A DNA stretch of 64,000 nucleotides from JBMFVE01 sp049966155 (GCA_049966155.1 JBMFVE010000009.1:16415-80414); one strand, 5' to 3'; shown: positions 18,372 through 27,585, counted from the stretch's first letter. Translations and numbers: made by a program. Notes: generated by a model not told the origin, from the sequence alone.

Positions 18372-19244
18372 TTATATCTTTATCTTAACTCCAGCCCCGG
18401 CTCCAATAATTGGTGCGGTCTCTGTCAGTCCCTTAGAAAAGATCACAGAAAGGTTTAAATCTTGACTTACCTGGTAATTCAATCCCGCAGACACCTGATT
18501 GGGAGGAGGGTACCCGTATAGAATTCTGGAGTAACCCTGAAAGTAAACTAAGGCAGAAAAATCGTTACCAAAAAATTTTCCAATTCCCGTACCATACATC
18601 AATGGGTTCTCTAAGTTGATCCCTGCAGGACTCCCAACCACAAGGTATCCCAAATTAAGGATTCCCACAAAAGTTCCAAACATCTTTCGTAAAGTCATCG
18701 TTGCCCCATAATCAAATTTACCAGTTCCAAAATTATATGAAGTGCTGGCGGTTGGAACCTTAACCTGCAGACCCAAAGCCACCCCGGGAACATAATTACC
18801 AAATGAATCCTCCAGGATCCAGTACTCACCGGAAAGATAAAGGTCTCCAAAGCCAACTGCTGTAACGTTCCCAGCACCAGTTCCCATCATAGACATACCG
18901 CCGTTCCCACCCATGCCTGAGGTGCCCATACTCGATCCACCGTGAGGCAAAAGCATATCCCCAACTCGGGTGACAAGATTTGTGTTCTGAGTCACGAGAG
19001 GGAGACCTACGGAAAAATTCCAGCTATCGGACTCATACCTTACTCCAGGCGTAAAGTAAAATGTCATTGTATTGGTGCTAAACATGTAGTTTCCCTGTGA
19101 GATCTGAAAGTAGCCATTGAAATACCATTTACCCTGTGCTGATGCACTTCCTGCTTCAATAAAAACAAGTGAGGCAAAAGCTGTTATAATTAATGCGCAT
19201 TGCTTTATCAAACGATTGAACACATTTTCCGATTTGTAATACAT
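18372..19244 (-). CDS. Putative outer-membrane beta-barrel with Met/Gly-rich loop, last gene of metal island
   Basis: 290 residues from ATG 19244, chosen because GAGGA lies 7 bases upstream and a signal peptide follows at once (cleavage near GSASAQG); the longer frame adds 16 residues. The mature part has many alternating-hydrophobic strands (WYFNGYFQISQGNYMF, FYFTPGVRYES) and ends in an Ile/Lys strand, consistent with an outer-membrane barrel of the MetA-pathway/transporter-like type. A loop at about residues 97-121 is very rich in Met and Gly (GGSSMGTSGMGGNGGMSMMG), a likely Cu(I)/Ag(I) ligand patch. Function not known; metal handling is inferred from the loop and the neighbours. Confidence 0.65.
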   Translation of the reverse strand: MYYKSENVFNRLIKQCALIITAFASLVFIEAGSASAQGKWYFNGYFQISQGNYMFSTNTMTFYFTPGVRYESDSWNFSVGLPLVTQNTNLVTRVGDMLLPHGGSSMGTSGMGGNGGMSMMGTGAGNVTAVGFGDLYLSGEYWILEDSFGNYVPGVALGLQVKVPTASTSYNFGTGKFDYGATMTLRKMFGTFVGILNLGYLVVGSPAGINLENPLMYGTGIGKFFGNDFSALVYFQGYSRILYGYPPPNQVSAGLNYQVSQDLNLSVIFSKGLTETAPIIGAGAGVKIKI

Positions 19245-19320
19245 AATTAATTCCTCAAAATGAAACTTTGGGTTCAACTGAATTGTTAACATGGTGTTTC
19301 CTCATCGGGACTAATAGGGT

Positions 19321-19373
19321 AGAGGAGCTGAAACCTATGGAATGCCCGGAACAGACAGACCAGCAGCTCCTCT
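19321..19373 (-). terminator. Hairpin after the Met-rich protein gene (possible attenuator/terminator)
   Basis: The 10-base arms AGAGGAGCTG and CAGCTCCTCT are perfectly complementary around a 33-base loop. It lies about 20 bases past the stop of the Met-rich gene and 77 bases before the barrel gene start. No clear U-tract follows, so it may be an RNA-stability hairpin rather than an intrinsic terminator. Confidence 0.35.
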
Positions 19374-19391
19374 CCTTCTTATGTGCGCTTG

Positions 19392-19847
19392 TTATTTTTG
19401 CTCCATCTTACTCTGCTTTTCCAGGTTTTCCATCATCCTGTGGTAATCATCTATCAGATTTCCGAGATGATGCTGCATTTCAGTCATATGATTTCTCATT
19501 TCCCGATTATCCATCATTCCCTTGTCCTTCATCATCTTGTCCATTTGATCAATCATGTTCTTCATGGACTTGCCAAGAGCATCCATTTGATGCATCATGG
19601 ACATCATTTGTTCATGGTTTTGCATTTGTTTCATCATTTGTGAAAGCTTCTCATTCATTTCCTGCATATGCTTCATCATGTCCTGCATGGACATCATGTT
19701 CTGCATGTTTCCCATATGCTGCATTTGCCCCATGTGCTGCATGTTTTTCATTCCACCATTCATACTTGACTGTGCAAACAACGAGGTGGTGTAAATGAGC
19801 AATACCGCTGTTAACGCAACAGCCGTTTGTTTGACTGTGGTATTCAT
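19392..19847 (-). CDS. Methionine-rich secreted metal-binding candidate
   Basis: 151 residues from ATG 19847, which has AAAGGAGAAACAAA directly upstream; the longer frame adds 33 Cys/Arg-rich residues and is rejected. The signal peptide is cleaved near TTSLFAQ. The mature chain holds about 35 methionines plus several His in an otherwise helical, charged sequence (MQHMGQMQHMGNMQNMMSM; MMKDKGMMDNREM), without Cys. Such clusters bind Cu(I) and Ag(I) in CopC/CusF/PcoE-like periplasmic proteins. It lies in the efflux island and is best read as a periplasmic metal sponge or chaperone; it may instead be a spheroplast-protein-like helical hairpin. Confidence 0.75.
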   Translation of the reverse strand: MNTTVKQTAVALTAVLLIYTTSLFAQSSMNGGMKNMQHMGQMQHMGNMQNMMSMQDMMKHMQEMNEKLSQMMKQMQNHEQMMSMMHQMDALGKSMKNMIDQMDKMMKDKGMMDNREMRNHMTEMQHHLGNLIDDYHRMMENLEKQSKMEQK

Positions 19848-19973
19848 TTTGTTTCTCCTTTTGTTATTGTTAATTAATGTTTTCCTTCTACGGGCCGAAA
19901 GATAAGAGCACCATTTCCAGCATACCGAATCACAAGCTCTGCCCAACAGATGGGGAACATTTTCTTCACCCTC

Positions 19974-20360
19974 TTAACAGTTCTCGATTACTCTGCGTAA
20001 TTTGGTCTGAATTTGTCTTGCTACTTCGGTTAGCTTTGGGTTGACGACAGCCTGCATGGAGGCCACAGGGTCAACAGCTGCGATTTCAGTTACCCCTTCA
20101 GAGACCTCTTGGACAACAACATTACATGGCAGCATTGTACCTATTTTGTCTTCGGCCTGTAGCGCTTGATACGCATACGGTGCATTACACGCCCCAAGTA
20201 TTATGTACTTCCTGTAATCAACGTCCAGCTTTTCCTTAAGGGTTTGCCTGACGTCGATTTCAGTTAAGATACCAAATCCCTCCTCTCTCAGTTTTTCCGT
20301 AACCTCTTTAAGTGCTTTTTCAAATGGCACTTCTTTTGTTTTACTAAAATAGTAAATCAT
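19974..20360 (-). CDS. DUF302 domain protein
   Basis: 128 residues from ATG 20360, preceded by GGAGG at ideal spacing; a TTG six codons earlier is the longer option. It matches the DUF302 (TT1751-like) fold: FEKALKEVTEKLREEGFGIL near the start, YIILGACNAPYAYQAL in the middle with the conserved CNP-like segment, MLPCNVVVQ, and AVDPVASM. Members are found beside copper and sulfur genes; the activity is unknown. It lies just after the decayed DUF2318 gene. Confidence 0.85.
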   Translation of the reverse strand: MIYYFSKTKEVPFEKALKEVTEKLREEGFGILTEIDVRQTLKEKLDVDYRKYIILGACNAPYAYQALQAEDKIGTMLPCNVVVQEVSEGVTEIAAVDPVASMQAVVNPKLTEVARQIQTKLRRVIENC

Positions 20361-20396
20361 TTTTTCCTCCTTTTTCAAACCATTTTGTAATTTTTT

Positions 20397-20580
20397 TCAT
20401 GACACGATAGAAAAACATAGTACATGAAACCTTCTTGAGTTACATGGTTCACACATGCTGACCGCCGCAACTAATTTACCATCCGGTGAAATGTAAGCTA
20501 AAAGAGGCACGATCTTAGCACCTTAATTTGCTTTCCCTGGTAGGGGCTTGTCACACTGGGTACAGAAACTTGCTGAGTAC
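20397..20580 (-). pseudogene. Remnant of a DUF2318 Fe-S/metal-binding membrane protein gene
   Basis: Reading leftward, a frame begins MYSASFCTQCDKPLPG, meets an in-frame TAA, then continues as IVPLLAYISPDGKLVAAV and SMCEPCNSRRFHV before diverging and stopping. The second part is the conserved core of DUF2318 proteins (VPL-AY-P-GK-V-AVS-CEPCNS--FH); the second Cys pair (CxxC...W) normally following is missing. The zinc-ribbon-like start and the core seem fused by deletion. It occupies what would otherwise be a 222-base gap between the DUF2231 and DUF302 genes. Confidence 0.7.
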
Positions 20581-20582
20581 AT

Positions 20583-21086
20583 CTAATGCGAATGATTCCC
20601 CGAAGTTTCCTTCGACGAATCATGTTGCATTTCAATATTGTTGTGATTTCCGGGCTCATCGACCATTCCGCTTTTTACCAATTGAGTGCCAATGCCGTAT
20701 TCATAGACTAGGCGCCCACCATAGAAACCACCGTAAGAAATGATCACAGCAGTCAAAAGAATGAGGATAGTCCGTACGATGCGAGCCCTCTTCTTTAAGA
20801 AGATAACCCACAAGGTTGTGACAATTGATAGCGATCCGCCAATCAACTCAAGAATCTTATGAGTATCCATCAGAGGATGTGCTTCATCAGGGTGGGGCAC
20901 AGAACCCCCGGCAATAAGCCCCGTTATTGCTGTTGCAATCGCAGCAATAGCGGTAAGGACTACCAAACCAGAAGTCATGTTGAAAAGTGTTTCCTTTTTC
21001 AGCAATAGCGACAGAAGCTCAAATAGTGCAGCAATAAGCGCCAACACGATTGGGAAATGAACGAACAACGGATGTATGTTTTGCAT
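20583..21086 (-). CDS. DUF2231 four-helix membrane protein
   Basis: 167 residues. The N-terminus HPLFVHFPIVLALIAALFE is the DUF2231 signature, with His-Pro/His-Phe-Pro and four membrane helices. The His-bearing segment VPHPDEAHPLMDTHKI lies between helices two and three. The C-terminus is rich in His/Met/Asp (NIEMQHDSSKETSGNHSH), suggesting metal binding. It starts one base from the cusA stop with AAGGAGG ahead of it. The family is of unknown function but often accompanies metal efflux and cytochrome genes. Confidence 0.88.
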   Translation of the reverse strand: MQNIHPLFVHFPIVLALIAALFELLSLLLKKETLFNMTSGLVVLTAIAAIATAITGLIAGGSVPHPDEAHPLMDTHKILELIGGSLSIVTTLWVIFLKKRARIVRTILILLTAVIISYGGFYGGRLVYEYGIGTQLVKSGMVDEPGNHNNIEMQHDSSKETSGNHSH

Positions 21087-21087
21087 T

Positions 21088-24000
21088 TTATTTTCCTCCT
21101 TCCATGATGTTTTGATTTTGTATTCCTGCTTGCTTTCTAATTTCTCGCCTGCGCCACAGATAGTATATCACAGGATAAACTGCCAACTCCAGAAGTACGC
21201 TTGTAACGACACCACCAACCATTGGTGCAGCAATGCGTTTCATGACGTCAGCACCTGAACCAACACTCCACATAATAGGAATCAATCCCGCAAGAATGGC
21301 AGATGCCGTCATCATCTTTGGTCTGACTCTCCTCACAGCACCATGGTGAATTGCTTCTTTGAGGTCGTCAAATGTCAGCATCTTTCCCTTTCGCCTCATC
21401 TCATCGAACGCTAAATCAAGATAAAGTAGCATCACAACGCCTGTTTCAGCGTCAAGTCCAGCAAGCGCAATCATTCCCACGGCAACTGCAACACTCATGT
21501 TATAGCCAAGAATGTAAAGGAACCAGATGGCCCCAACGAGAGAAAACGGAACAGCAAGCATCACTATGAGCGTCTTTGTGATTGAGCGTGTGTTCAGATA
21601 AATAATTAACAAAACAAGGATCAGTGTAGCAGGAATTATCAGTGCCAAAGTCTTAGCAGCCTCCTTCATATACTCAAATTGCCCGCTCCAGGTTATAAAG
21701 TATCCTGGAGGAAGTTTCATGGTATTGAGATACTGTTTCGCCTTGTTTACATATCCACCTATATCAGAGGTGCTAGCATCTACATACACATAAATTGTTG
21801 GCACAGCTCCTTCCGTCCTGACAAACATCGGGCCGTGATGAATTGTCATCTGTGCTATATCCCCAATTGGAATCTGTGCGCCACTAGGAGTTGGGACAAG
21901 TACACGCTTTAGTTCAATTGGGTTATCCCTGAGCTCCAGAGCGTAACGTACTGCTATTGGATAGCGTTCAATTCCAGAGACAATTTGTCCTATCGGCATT
22001 CCGCCCATGGCGCTCTTAATAACATCCTCAACATTTTCAACACTAAGACCGTAACGAGCAGCTTCAGCGCGGTCAATCTTGAAATCAATGTAGTTCCCAT
22101 AACCTACTCTCTCAGCAAACGCACTTAAAGTTTCAGGAAGTCGTTTGAGCATTGCTTCGATATTTTCCCCTATCGTTTGCAATGTGTCTAGATCAGGCCC
22201 TGAAATCTTTATACCGATCTGACTCTTTATACCTGTACTCACCATGTCAACCCTGTTTTTAATTGGCATGGTCCACACATTTGAAAGGCCAGGCACCTGA
22301 AGTGCATTGTTAAGCGCAGTTTTGAGTTTATCTGGTGTCATACCTTTGGGCCATTGTGACTCAGGCTTGAGGTTAACCGTAGTTTCCATCATATCCAATC
22401 CTGCTGGATCCAGAGCAGTGTTTGCTCGTCCTGCCTTCCCAAAGACACTTTCTACTTCAGGAAACTGCGTTATGATCTTATCTGTCTGTTGCAATATTCT
22501 TCTAGATTCTGTAATGGAGATACCTGGAAATGTGGAAGGCATATATAAAAGGGTACCCTCCCATAACGGCGGCATAAACTCAGAACCCAATTTTGCAAAT
22601 GGATAAATTGTCACAATCATTACCGCAACTGCTCCTCCGATCACCCACCATTTAAACTTTAGAACAAAATCAAGAACAGGAGCATAGATTTTCATAAGAA
22701 ATCGATTCAATGGATTTTTTTCCTCAGGAGGCACTTTTCCTCTAATCAGGTATCCCATCAGGATTGGCACAGCGGTTATCCCAAGAAGTGCAGCAGCAGC
22801 CATAGAATATGTCTTTGTAAATGCCAATGGTTTGAAAAGTCTTCCAGATTGGCCTGTCAATGCAAAAACAGGTATGAATGAAACTGTAATTACAAGAAGA
22901 GAATAAAACAATGATGGGCCGACTTCCTTTGACGACTCGGTAATAAGTTTCCACCTATTTGTCTTTCCATCATCAGCTTCAATATGTTTATGAGCATTTT
23001 CAATCATAATAATCGCAGAGTCGACCATTGCTCCAATTGCAACTGCAATACCTCCAAGAGACATTATGTTAGCATTGAGCCCCTGCCATCTCATCACAAT
23101 AAAAGCCATAAGAATTGCAGTGGGAAGGATAAGAATAGCGACGAAACCACTCCTAAAATGAAACAGGAAGATTAGACAGACCAGAGCAACAATGATTGAT
23201 TCTTCAATCAATTTGTCCTCCAGATTCTTTATGGCACGGTTTATAAGATCTGATCTGTCGTAAACTGGAACAATCTCAACATCGGGCGGAAGCCCTTGTT
23301 TCAACACCTGCAGTTTTTGTTTCACTCCCTCAATTACCTTAAGGGCATTTTCTCCATATCGCATCTCTATTATTCCACCAACGACATCCCCCATACCGTT
23401 GAGGTCAGCAGTTCCTCGCCTTGGCGCTGCAACTATATCAACATCCGCAACATCACCAAGAAGTACTGGAGTTCCGGTCGAGAAGTCATTCTGGCTATTC
23501 TGAAAGTTTGGATCTTTTTGATTCCCTGATGGCATACCTGCTGCCTCACCATTCATTGAACTGCCGCTAATGGAATAGTCCGTCGCTACCCTTGGACTTA
23601 ACGGATAAAATTGATTCCCCCGGGAAACACCAAGAGGAATATTCTTCATGTCTTCAACCGTCTTTATATAGCCCAGTCCACGTATCATCAATTCATAACC
23701 GGAATGATCTATAACTTCTCCCCCCACATCGTTGTTACTTTGCTTAATAGCGTTCATTACCTGCATTGGAGTAATATGATAAGCAAGGAGCTTCCTCGGA
23801 TCGAGCGTTGCTCTCCATTCTTTTACAAAACCTCCAACGCTTGCCACTTCAGAAACTCCTGGGACTGTTGAAAGTCCGTACTTCAGGTAAAAGTCCTGAA
23901 TTGACCGAAGCTCCGCCAGGCTTCTCTTCTTCGAAGTCAGCGCATACTCATATACCCATCCAACAGGTGTTGCATCTGGACCAAGTTGCGGGGTGACGCC

Positions 24001-24369
24001 TTGAGGTAATCGGTTCGCGGCGTAGTTCAGGTACTCCAGCACCCGGCTCCTTGCCCAGTAAAGGTCAGTCCCGTCTTTGAAGATTATGTAAACGAGTGAA
24101 AATCCAAAGTATGAATAACCTCTGACCACTTTTGCATTGGGAAGGGAAATCATCGATGAGGTCAGGGGGTAGGTCACCTGATCCTGAACAACCGTTGGCG
24201 ATTGACCGGGATATTCGGTATATACTATCACCTGTACATCACTCAAATCTGGAATTGCATCGACAGGACTGGTTGTGAGAGAGTAAAATCCTGCTGCAAC
24301 TAAAAAAAGGAGGAGAATTACTACAATAAACCGATTGTTTATTGACCATTCAATTATTTTCGCGAGCAT
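21088..24369 (-). CDS. cusA: Heavy-metal RND efflux pump, CusA-like
   Basis: 1093 residues with the RND layout: TM1 at the N-terminus, a large periplasmic domain, six helices, a second periplasmic domain and five helices. TM4 carries the HME proton-relay motif AIGAMVDSAIIMIENAHK. Blocks typical of Cu/Ag exporters include TSPVDAIPDLSDVQVIVYTE and AMGGMPIGQIVSGIERY. A loop near residues 265-290 (GSSMNGEAAGMPSGNQ) adds Met residues. It pumps Cu(I)/Ag(I) or a related metal out through the TolC-like channel. The substrate is inferred from the Met-rich neighbours; CzcA-type divalent transport cannot be excluded. Confidence 0.93.
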   Translation of the reverse strand: MLAKIIEWSINNRFIVVILLLFLVAAGFYSLTTSPVDAIPDLSDVQVIVYTEYPGQSPTVVQDQVTYPLTSSMISLPNAKVVRGYSYFGFSLVYIIFKDGTDLYWARSRVLEYLNYAANRLPQGVTPQLGPDATPVGWVYEYALTSKKRSLAELRSIQDFYLKYGLSTVPGVSEVASVGGFVKEWRATLDPRKLLAYHITPMQVMNAIKQSNNDVGGEVIDHSGYELMIRGLGYIKTVEDMKNIPLGVSRGNQFYPLSPRVATDYSISGSSMNGEAAGMPSGNQKDPNFQNSQNDFSTGTPVLLGDVADVDIVAAPRRGTADLNGMGDVVGGIIEMRYGENALKVIEGVKQKLQVLKQGLPPDVEIVPVYDRSDLINRAIKNLEDKLIEESIIVALVCLIFLFHFRSGFVAILILPTAILMAFIVMRWQGLNANIMSLGGIAVAIGAMVDSAIIMIENAHKHIEADDGKTNRWKLITESSKEVGPSLFYSLLVITVSFIPVFALTGQSGRLFKPLAFTKTYSMAAAALLGITAVPILMGYLIRGKVPPEEKNPLNRFLMKIYAPVLDFVLKFKWWVIGGAVAVMIVTIYPFAKLGSEFMPPLWEGTLLYMPSTFPGISITESRRILQQTDKIITQFPEVESVFGKAGRANTALDPAGLDMMETTVNLKPESQWPKGMTPDKLKTALNNALQVPGLSNVWTMPIKNRVDMVSTGIKSQIGIKISGPDLDTLQTIGENIEAMLKRLPETLSAFAERVGYGNYIDFKIDRAEAARYGLSVENVEDVIKSAMGGMPIGQIVSGIERYPIAVRYALELRDNPIELKRVLVPTPSGAQIPIGDIAQMTIHHGPMFVRTEGAVPTIYVYVDASTSDIGGYVNKAKQYLNTMKLPPGYFITWSGQFEYMKEAAKTLALIIPATLILVLLIIYLNTRSITKTLIVMLAVPFSLVGAIWFLYILGYNMSVAVAVGMIALAGLDAETGVVMLLYLDLAFDEMRRKGKMLTFDDLKEAIHHGAVRRVRPKMMTASAILAGLIPIMWSVGSGADVMKRIAAPMVGGVVTSVLLELAVYPVIYYLWRRREIRKQAGIQNQNIMEGGK

Positions 24370-24384
24370 TTTTATTTCTCCTGA

Positions 24385-25797
24385 TCAGTAATTGTGTTTT
24401 TCGTGGTCCATCTGCATGTCGTGCATGTCCATATTGTCCATTTTTTTATTGTTTCCCGAGGACGAATCCAAACCTTTTTTCATCTCCATATTTCCCTTGC
24501 CTTCACGGCTGCCGGAGGAAGATGGTAAGGTGGACTCTGCAGGCGCAGACATACCCGGCATGCCGGACATGGCTGCTCCAGCACTCTTCAGGTTTGCATC
24601 AGAGTCTATGAGAAACTGACCGGAGGTCACGACATCCTCACCTTCCTGAAGCCCGCTCAACACTTCATAGTAACCATCAGCGTAGGCACCAAGCGTAACA
24701 TCCCTGATCTCAAATTTCCCGTCTCCTAAAGAAACTGCAACAACCTTTCGCAAACCTGTATTTATCACAGCCTGTGACGGCACTGATAATGCGTCGAAGC
24801 TAACAGGCGAATGTATTGCCACATTTACATATTCCCCAATCTTAAGCTTGAGATGAGGATTGTTTATTTCAATTCTTGCCTTCACGCTTCTGGCGGTAGC
24901 GTCCACTTCGGGGTATATGAAATCAACTTTCCCTGTGAATTTTTCACTATCATTAAAGAAAACCGATGCAGGAATTCCTACTTTCAAATAAGGAAAGTCT
25001 ATTTTAAAGACATCTGCGAGTATCCAAACACGACTTAAATCAACCACGCGAAATAATGATTGCCCGGCCGAAATCCTCTGTCCTTCAAAAACATTTTTCT
25101 CAAGAATGACACCGTTGGCGGGAGAATGTATGACCACCCGATCTATTACTTTTTTTGTTAATGCGAGCTGTTCTATTTCTTTATCGCTCATACCAAAAAA
25201 CTTCAATCTCTCACGTGCACTATTAATCAACTGATCAGATTGTGTTACGGTATTATTGCTGACCTTAGAAAACGAGATTGCCTGTAGATACTCCTGTTCT
25301 GCAGCTATCAAATCCGGGCTATAAATAACCGCCATTTCCTGGCCTCCCCTTACATTCATGCCCGTGTAATCAAAGTAAAGTTTCTCTACCCAGCCCGATA
25401 CCCGTGTATTGACATCGGTTATTCTCTTTTCGTCCGGCGAAACAACCCCGTATGTGTACACAGTTCGGGTTAGTTTTCTTTTTTCCACTGGGGCAATCAT
25501 CACACCAAAATTTTGAACCATGGCAGGATCGACCTTCACGATATTTGGGTTATTTTCCTGTTCGTCGGCATACCTCGGAACAAGATCCATATCCATCATA
25601 GGGGATTTTCCAGGATGGTCAAAATGGATGGTCGGATTCATTGGATCGTACCAGTAAAGTACTTTGCGTTCCTTGCCAGGGGCTGAAGGTTTTTTTTCTT
25701 CCCCGTTGTGATTTCCTTTCACATTTAATTTGACGTAAATTAAAAATCCAATCGCAATGATTAGAATTGGAACCGCTATTAAAAAGGCTTTCTTCAT
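24385..25797 (-). CDS. cusB: Efflux RND periplasmic adaptor, CusB-like, with N-terminal metal-binding domain
   Basis: 470 residues. One N-terminal membrane/signal segment is followed at about 48-78 by a heavy-metal-binding domain (YWYDPMNPTIHF, then PGKSPMMDMDLVPRYADE), the Cys-free form of the YHS-like module in CusB. Next come barrel-sandwich, helical hairpin and beta-barrel parts (VIHSPANGVILEKNVFEGQ). The C-terminus is a Met/His/Asp tail (MDNMDMHDMQMDHEK), a likely extra metal site. Its ATG overlaps the TolC-family stop. It links CusA to the outer-membrane channel. Confidence 0.92.
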   Translation of the reverse strand: MKKAFLIAVPILIIAIGFLIYVKLNVKGNHNGEEKKPSAPGKERKVLYWYDPMNPTIHFDHPGKSPMMDMDLVPRYADEQENNPNIVKVDPAMVQNFGVMIAPVEKRKLTRTVYTYGVVSPDEKRITDVNTRVSGWVEKLYFDYTGMNVRGGQEMAVIYSPDLIAAEQEYLQAISFSKVSNNTVTQSDQLINSARERLKFFGMSDKEIEQLALTKKVIDRVVIHSPANGVILEKNVFEGQRISAGQSLFRVVDLSRVWILADVFKIDFPYLKVGIPASVFFNDSEKFTGKVDFIYPEVDATARSVKARIEINNPHLKLKIGEYVNVAIHSPVSFDALSVPSQAVINTGLRKVVAVSLGDGKFEIRDVTLGAYADGYYEVLSGLQEGEDVVTSGQFLIDSDANLKSAGAAMSGMPGMSAPAESTLPSSSGSREGKGNMEMKKGLDSSSGNNKKMDNMDMHDMQMDHEKHNY

Positions 25798-27071
25798 TAT
25801 TCACCTCTATACTTCAATGAATTTTCACCAACCAGCTTGGAAATTTCAGCTGTCGCTGAAAAGTAATTTGACTCTATTTTTAAAAGATCAATTTTTGTAT
25901 TAATTAATGTGGTCAGGTTGTCAATTAGCATTGCAAAAGTGGTTTTTCCCACTGAGTACGAAGAAAGAGATGAGTTGTAAGTAGCCTCGTATTGAGGTAC
26001 AAGCTCCTTCGAATACAGAGGAATAAGCCGGGACATTGCTTCTGCTTCTGCATATATTGAGCGCAGCTGATTTTGCAGCGAAAGTGCCGTTACATCATAG
26101 TCCTGTTCAGCTGCTTTTTTCATAAAATCAGCTTCATCAATCATCTTTTCTTGTTTTGCTCCAAAGAAAACAGGGACGCTTAGCCCAATTTCAAAATTCA
26201 TCATGTTGGGTGCCTTTGTACCGTCTGGCGCCAGTGCACCGCGGTAACCATAAGAAACTCCAAATGTCAAATCAGGAACGGCATCTTTCCGTGCAAATAT
26301 CGTCTGTGCTTCTGCAGCTCTCTTCAAGTTGTTCACCTGTAATAGATACGGATTACCTCTGAAAAGCTCTGCCATAAGATCATTCAATGGCTGTAACTTG
26401 ATAAGTTTAAGGGTGTCGATTTGGGGCGCAATCAGCTCACTTTTCCCAATGAGCGCTGTTAGATCGGCATATTTTTGTTTGAGCATGGCGTTCGCATTTA
26501 TGATATCAGATTGTACCATGGTTAGCTCAGCGGTCGCACGAAAAACATCCTGCTGGGGAACCTGACCAACCGCAAAAAGTTGTTCTGCAGCTTTGACGAC
26601 TCCGTTAAGGAGTGTCCTCTTGTACTCAAGATATGCTATTGTCTTCTGAGCCTGATATATATCAGCATAGGTCTTCTTAATTCTTGACACAACTTCCAGT
26701 GTGATGTTTGCCAGCCTATCTTTTGAAGCATAGTATCCATACTTCTTCACATCACTTGCTGCAGCAAGTTTCCCAAACCATGGAAACATCTGCATCAAAG
26801 TCACCTGCGGCACCATCGTCATCATGTCCGAATTGAGGATAAAGTTTGATGGAACATTCATTGCTGAAATTTTCAGCTGGGGATCAGGCAGCTGGCCCGC
26901 GACACTCACCTGCGTGCCAGCAGCACTTGACTCATAGCGTGCCGTTTTAATTTCCGGGTTGTTTTGTAATGCAAGGTCAATCAAACTGTCGAGTTGAGTT
27001 TGGGCCTTAGCTTCAGTCAAAAACAGTAGCAGAAATAATGCTGCAATTATTCTTTTGAAATTTGCAGACAT
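25797..27071 (-). CDS. TolC-family outer-membrane efflux protein, CusC-like
   Basis: 424 residues. A signal peptide (about 1-23, ending TEAKAQ) is followed by two OEP repeats: LDSLIDLALQNNPEIKTA, and a second barrel/helix repeat beginning FEIGLSVPVFFGAKQEKM. No lipobox is evident, unlike E. coli CusC. It forms the trans-envelope channel for the CusBA pump. GGTGAGG precedes the ATG. It is the first pump gene of the island. Confidence 0.92.
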   Translation of the reverse strand: MSANFKRIIAALFLLLFLTEAKAQTQLDSLIDLALQNNPEIKTARYESSAAGTQVSVAGQLPDPQLKISAMNVPSNFILNSDMMTMVPQVTLMQMFPWFGKLAAASDVKKYGYYASKDRLANITLEVVSRIKKTYADIYQAQKTIAYLEYKRTLLNGVVKAAEQLFAVGQVPQQDVFRATAELTMVQSDIINANAMLKQKYADLTALIGKSELIAPQIDTLKLIKLQPLNDLMAELFRGNPYLLQVNNLKRAAEAQTIFARKDAVPDLTFGVSYGYRGALAPDGTKAPNMMNFEIGLSVPVFFGAKQEKMIDEADFMKKAAEQDYDVTALSLQNQLRSIYAEAEAMSRLIPLYSKELVPQYEATYNSSLSSYSVGKTTFAMLIDNLTTLINTKIDLLKIESNYFSATAEISKLVGENSLKYRGE

Positions 27072-27126
27072 AATACCTCACCTTTTTAGTTATATGAAAA
27101 AAGGAAACAGTCTGGGGTGAGGTTTC

Positions 27127-27585
27127 TTAGATTCTGAAGTTGCTCTGGAGAGTAATTATATCAGGTGGTGAAGGTTGGATGGTTTGAACAGAAAAATATA
27201 TTGAACCTGCGGTGACCGGAATGGTAATCGATGTAAAAGTATTTACGGGAAGATAATTAATAATATGGTTCTGAAAATCTGTGAAGTTATCTACAACATT
27301 CTTCGAAACCAGCTTCAGAGTACAGCAGCTTGCCGATGCAATCCTTTGATCATATGTTAATTGATAGGAATGTTCAGGGAGGCTTTTCTGTAAATCACAT
27401 GAACCCGTAATACCCATGCCGTTTGAATCGGCCATTCCAGATTCGCATTTTGCTTCCATAGAACTCACCGGGGCGTTTTTCATACTGCAGAAATAAGTAG
27501 TATATGCATATTGGAGTTGCCCGACAGTGAATGCCAATATAAGTGCAATATTTAAGCAGTCACTTATTTTTGAACGTTTCTTTAT
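27127..27585 (-). CDS. HYC_CC_PP-family secreted protein with atypical start
   Basis: 152 codons if read from 27585. The most upstream usual start (TTG 27537) would cut the hydrophobic segment; the frame upstream reads (ATA)KKRSKISDCLNIALILAF, a good signal peptide that can begin only at an ATA codon, as TAA precedes it. The mature part has YFCSMK, SASCCTLKL and PSPPDIITLQ, matching the H/Y-C, CC and PP marks of a Bacteroidota family found beside metal efflux genes. It was possibly active in metal sensing or binding; the broken or unusual start could mean it is no longer made. Confidence 0.65.
   Translation of the reverse strand: MKKRSKISDCLNIALILAFTVGQLQYAYTTYFCSMKNAPVSSMEAKCESGMADSNGMGITGSCDLQKSLPEHSYQLTYDQRIASASCCTLKLVSKNVVDNFTDFQNHIINYLPVNTFTSITIPVTAGSIYFSVQTIQPSPPDIITLQSNFRI

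Noticed and set aside
19268..19798. A 176-codon Ser/Cys/Phe-rich plus-strand ORF
   Set aside because: It is the complement of the Met-rich gene; CAT repeats give the His/Ser/Cys bias. The minus-strand gene has a signal peptide and Shine-Dalgarno.
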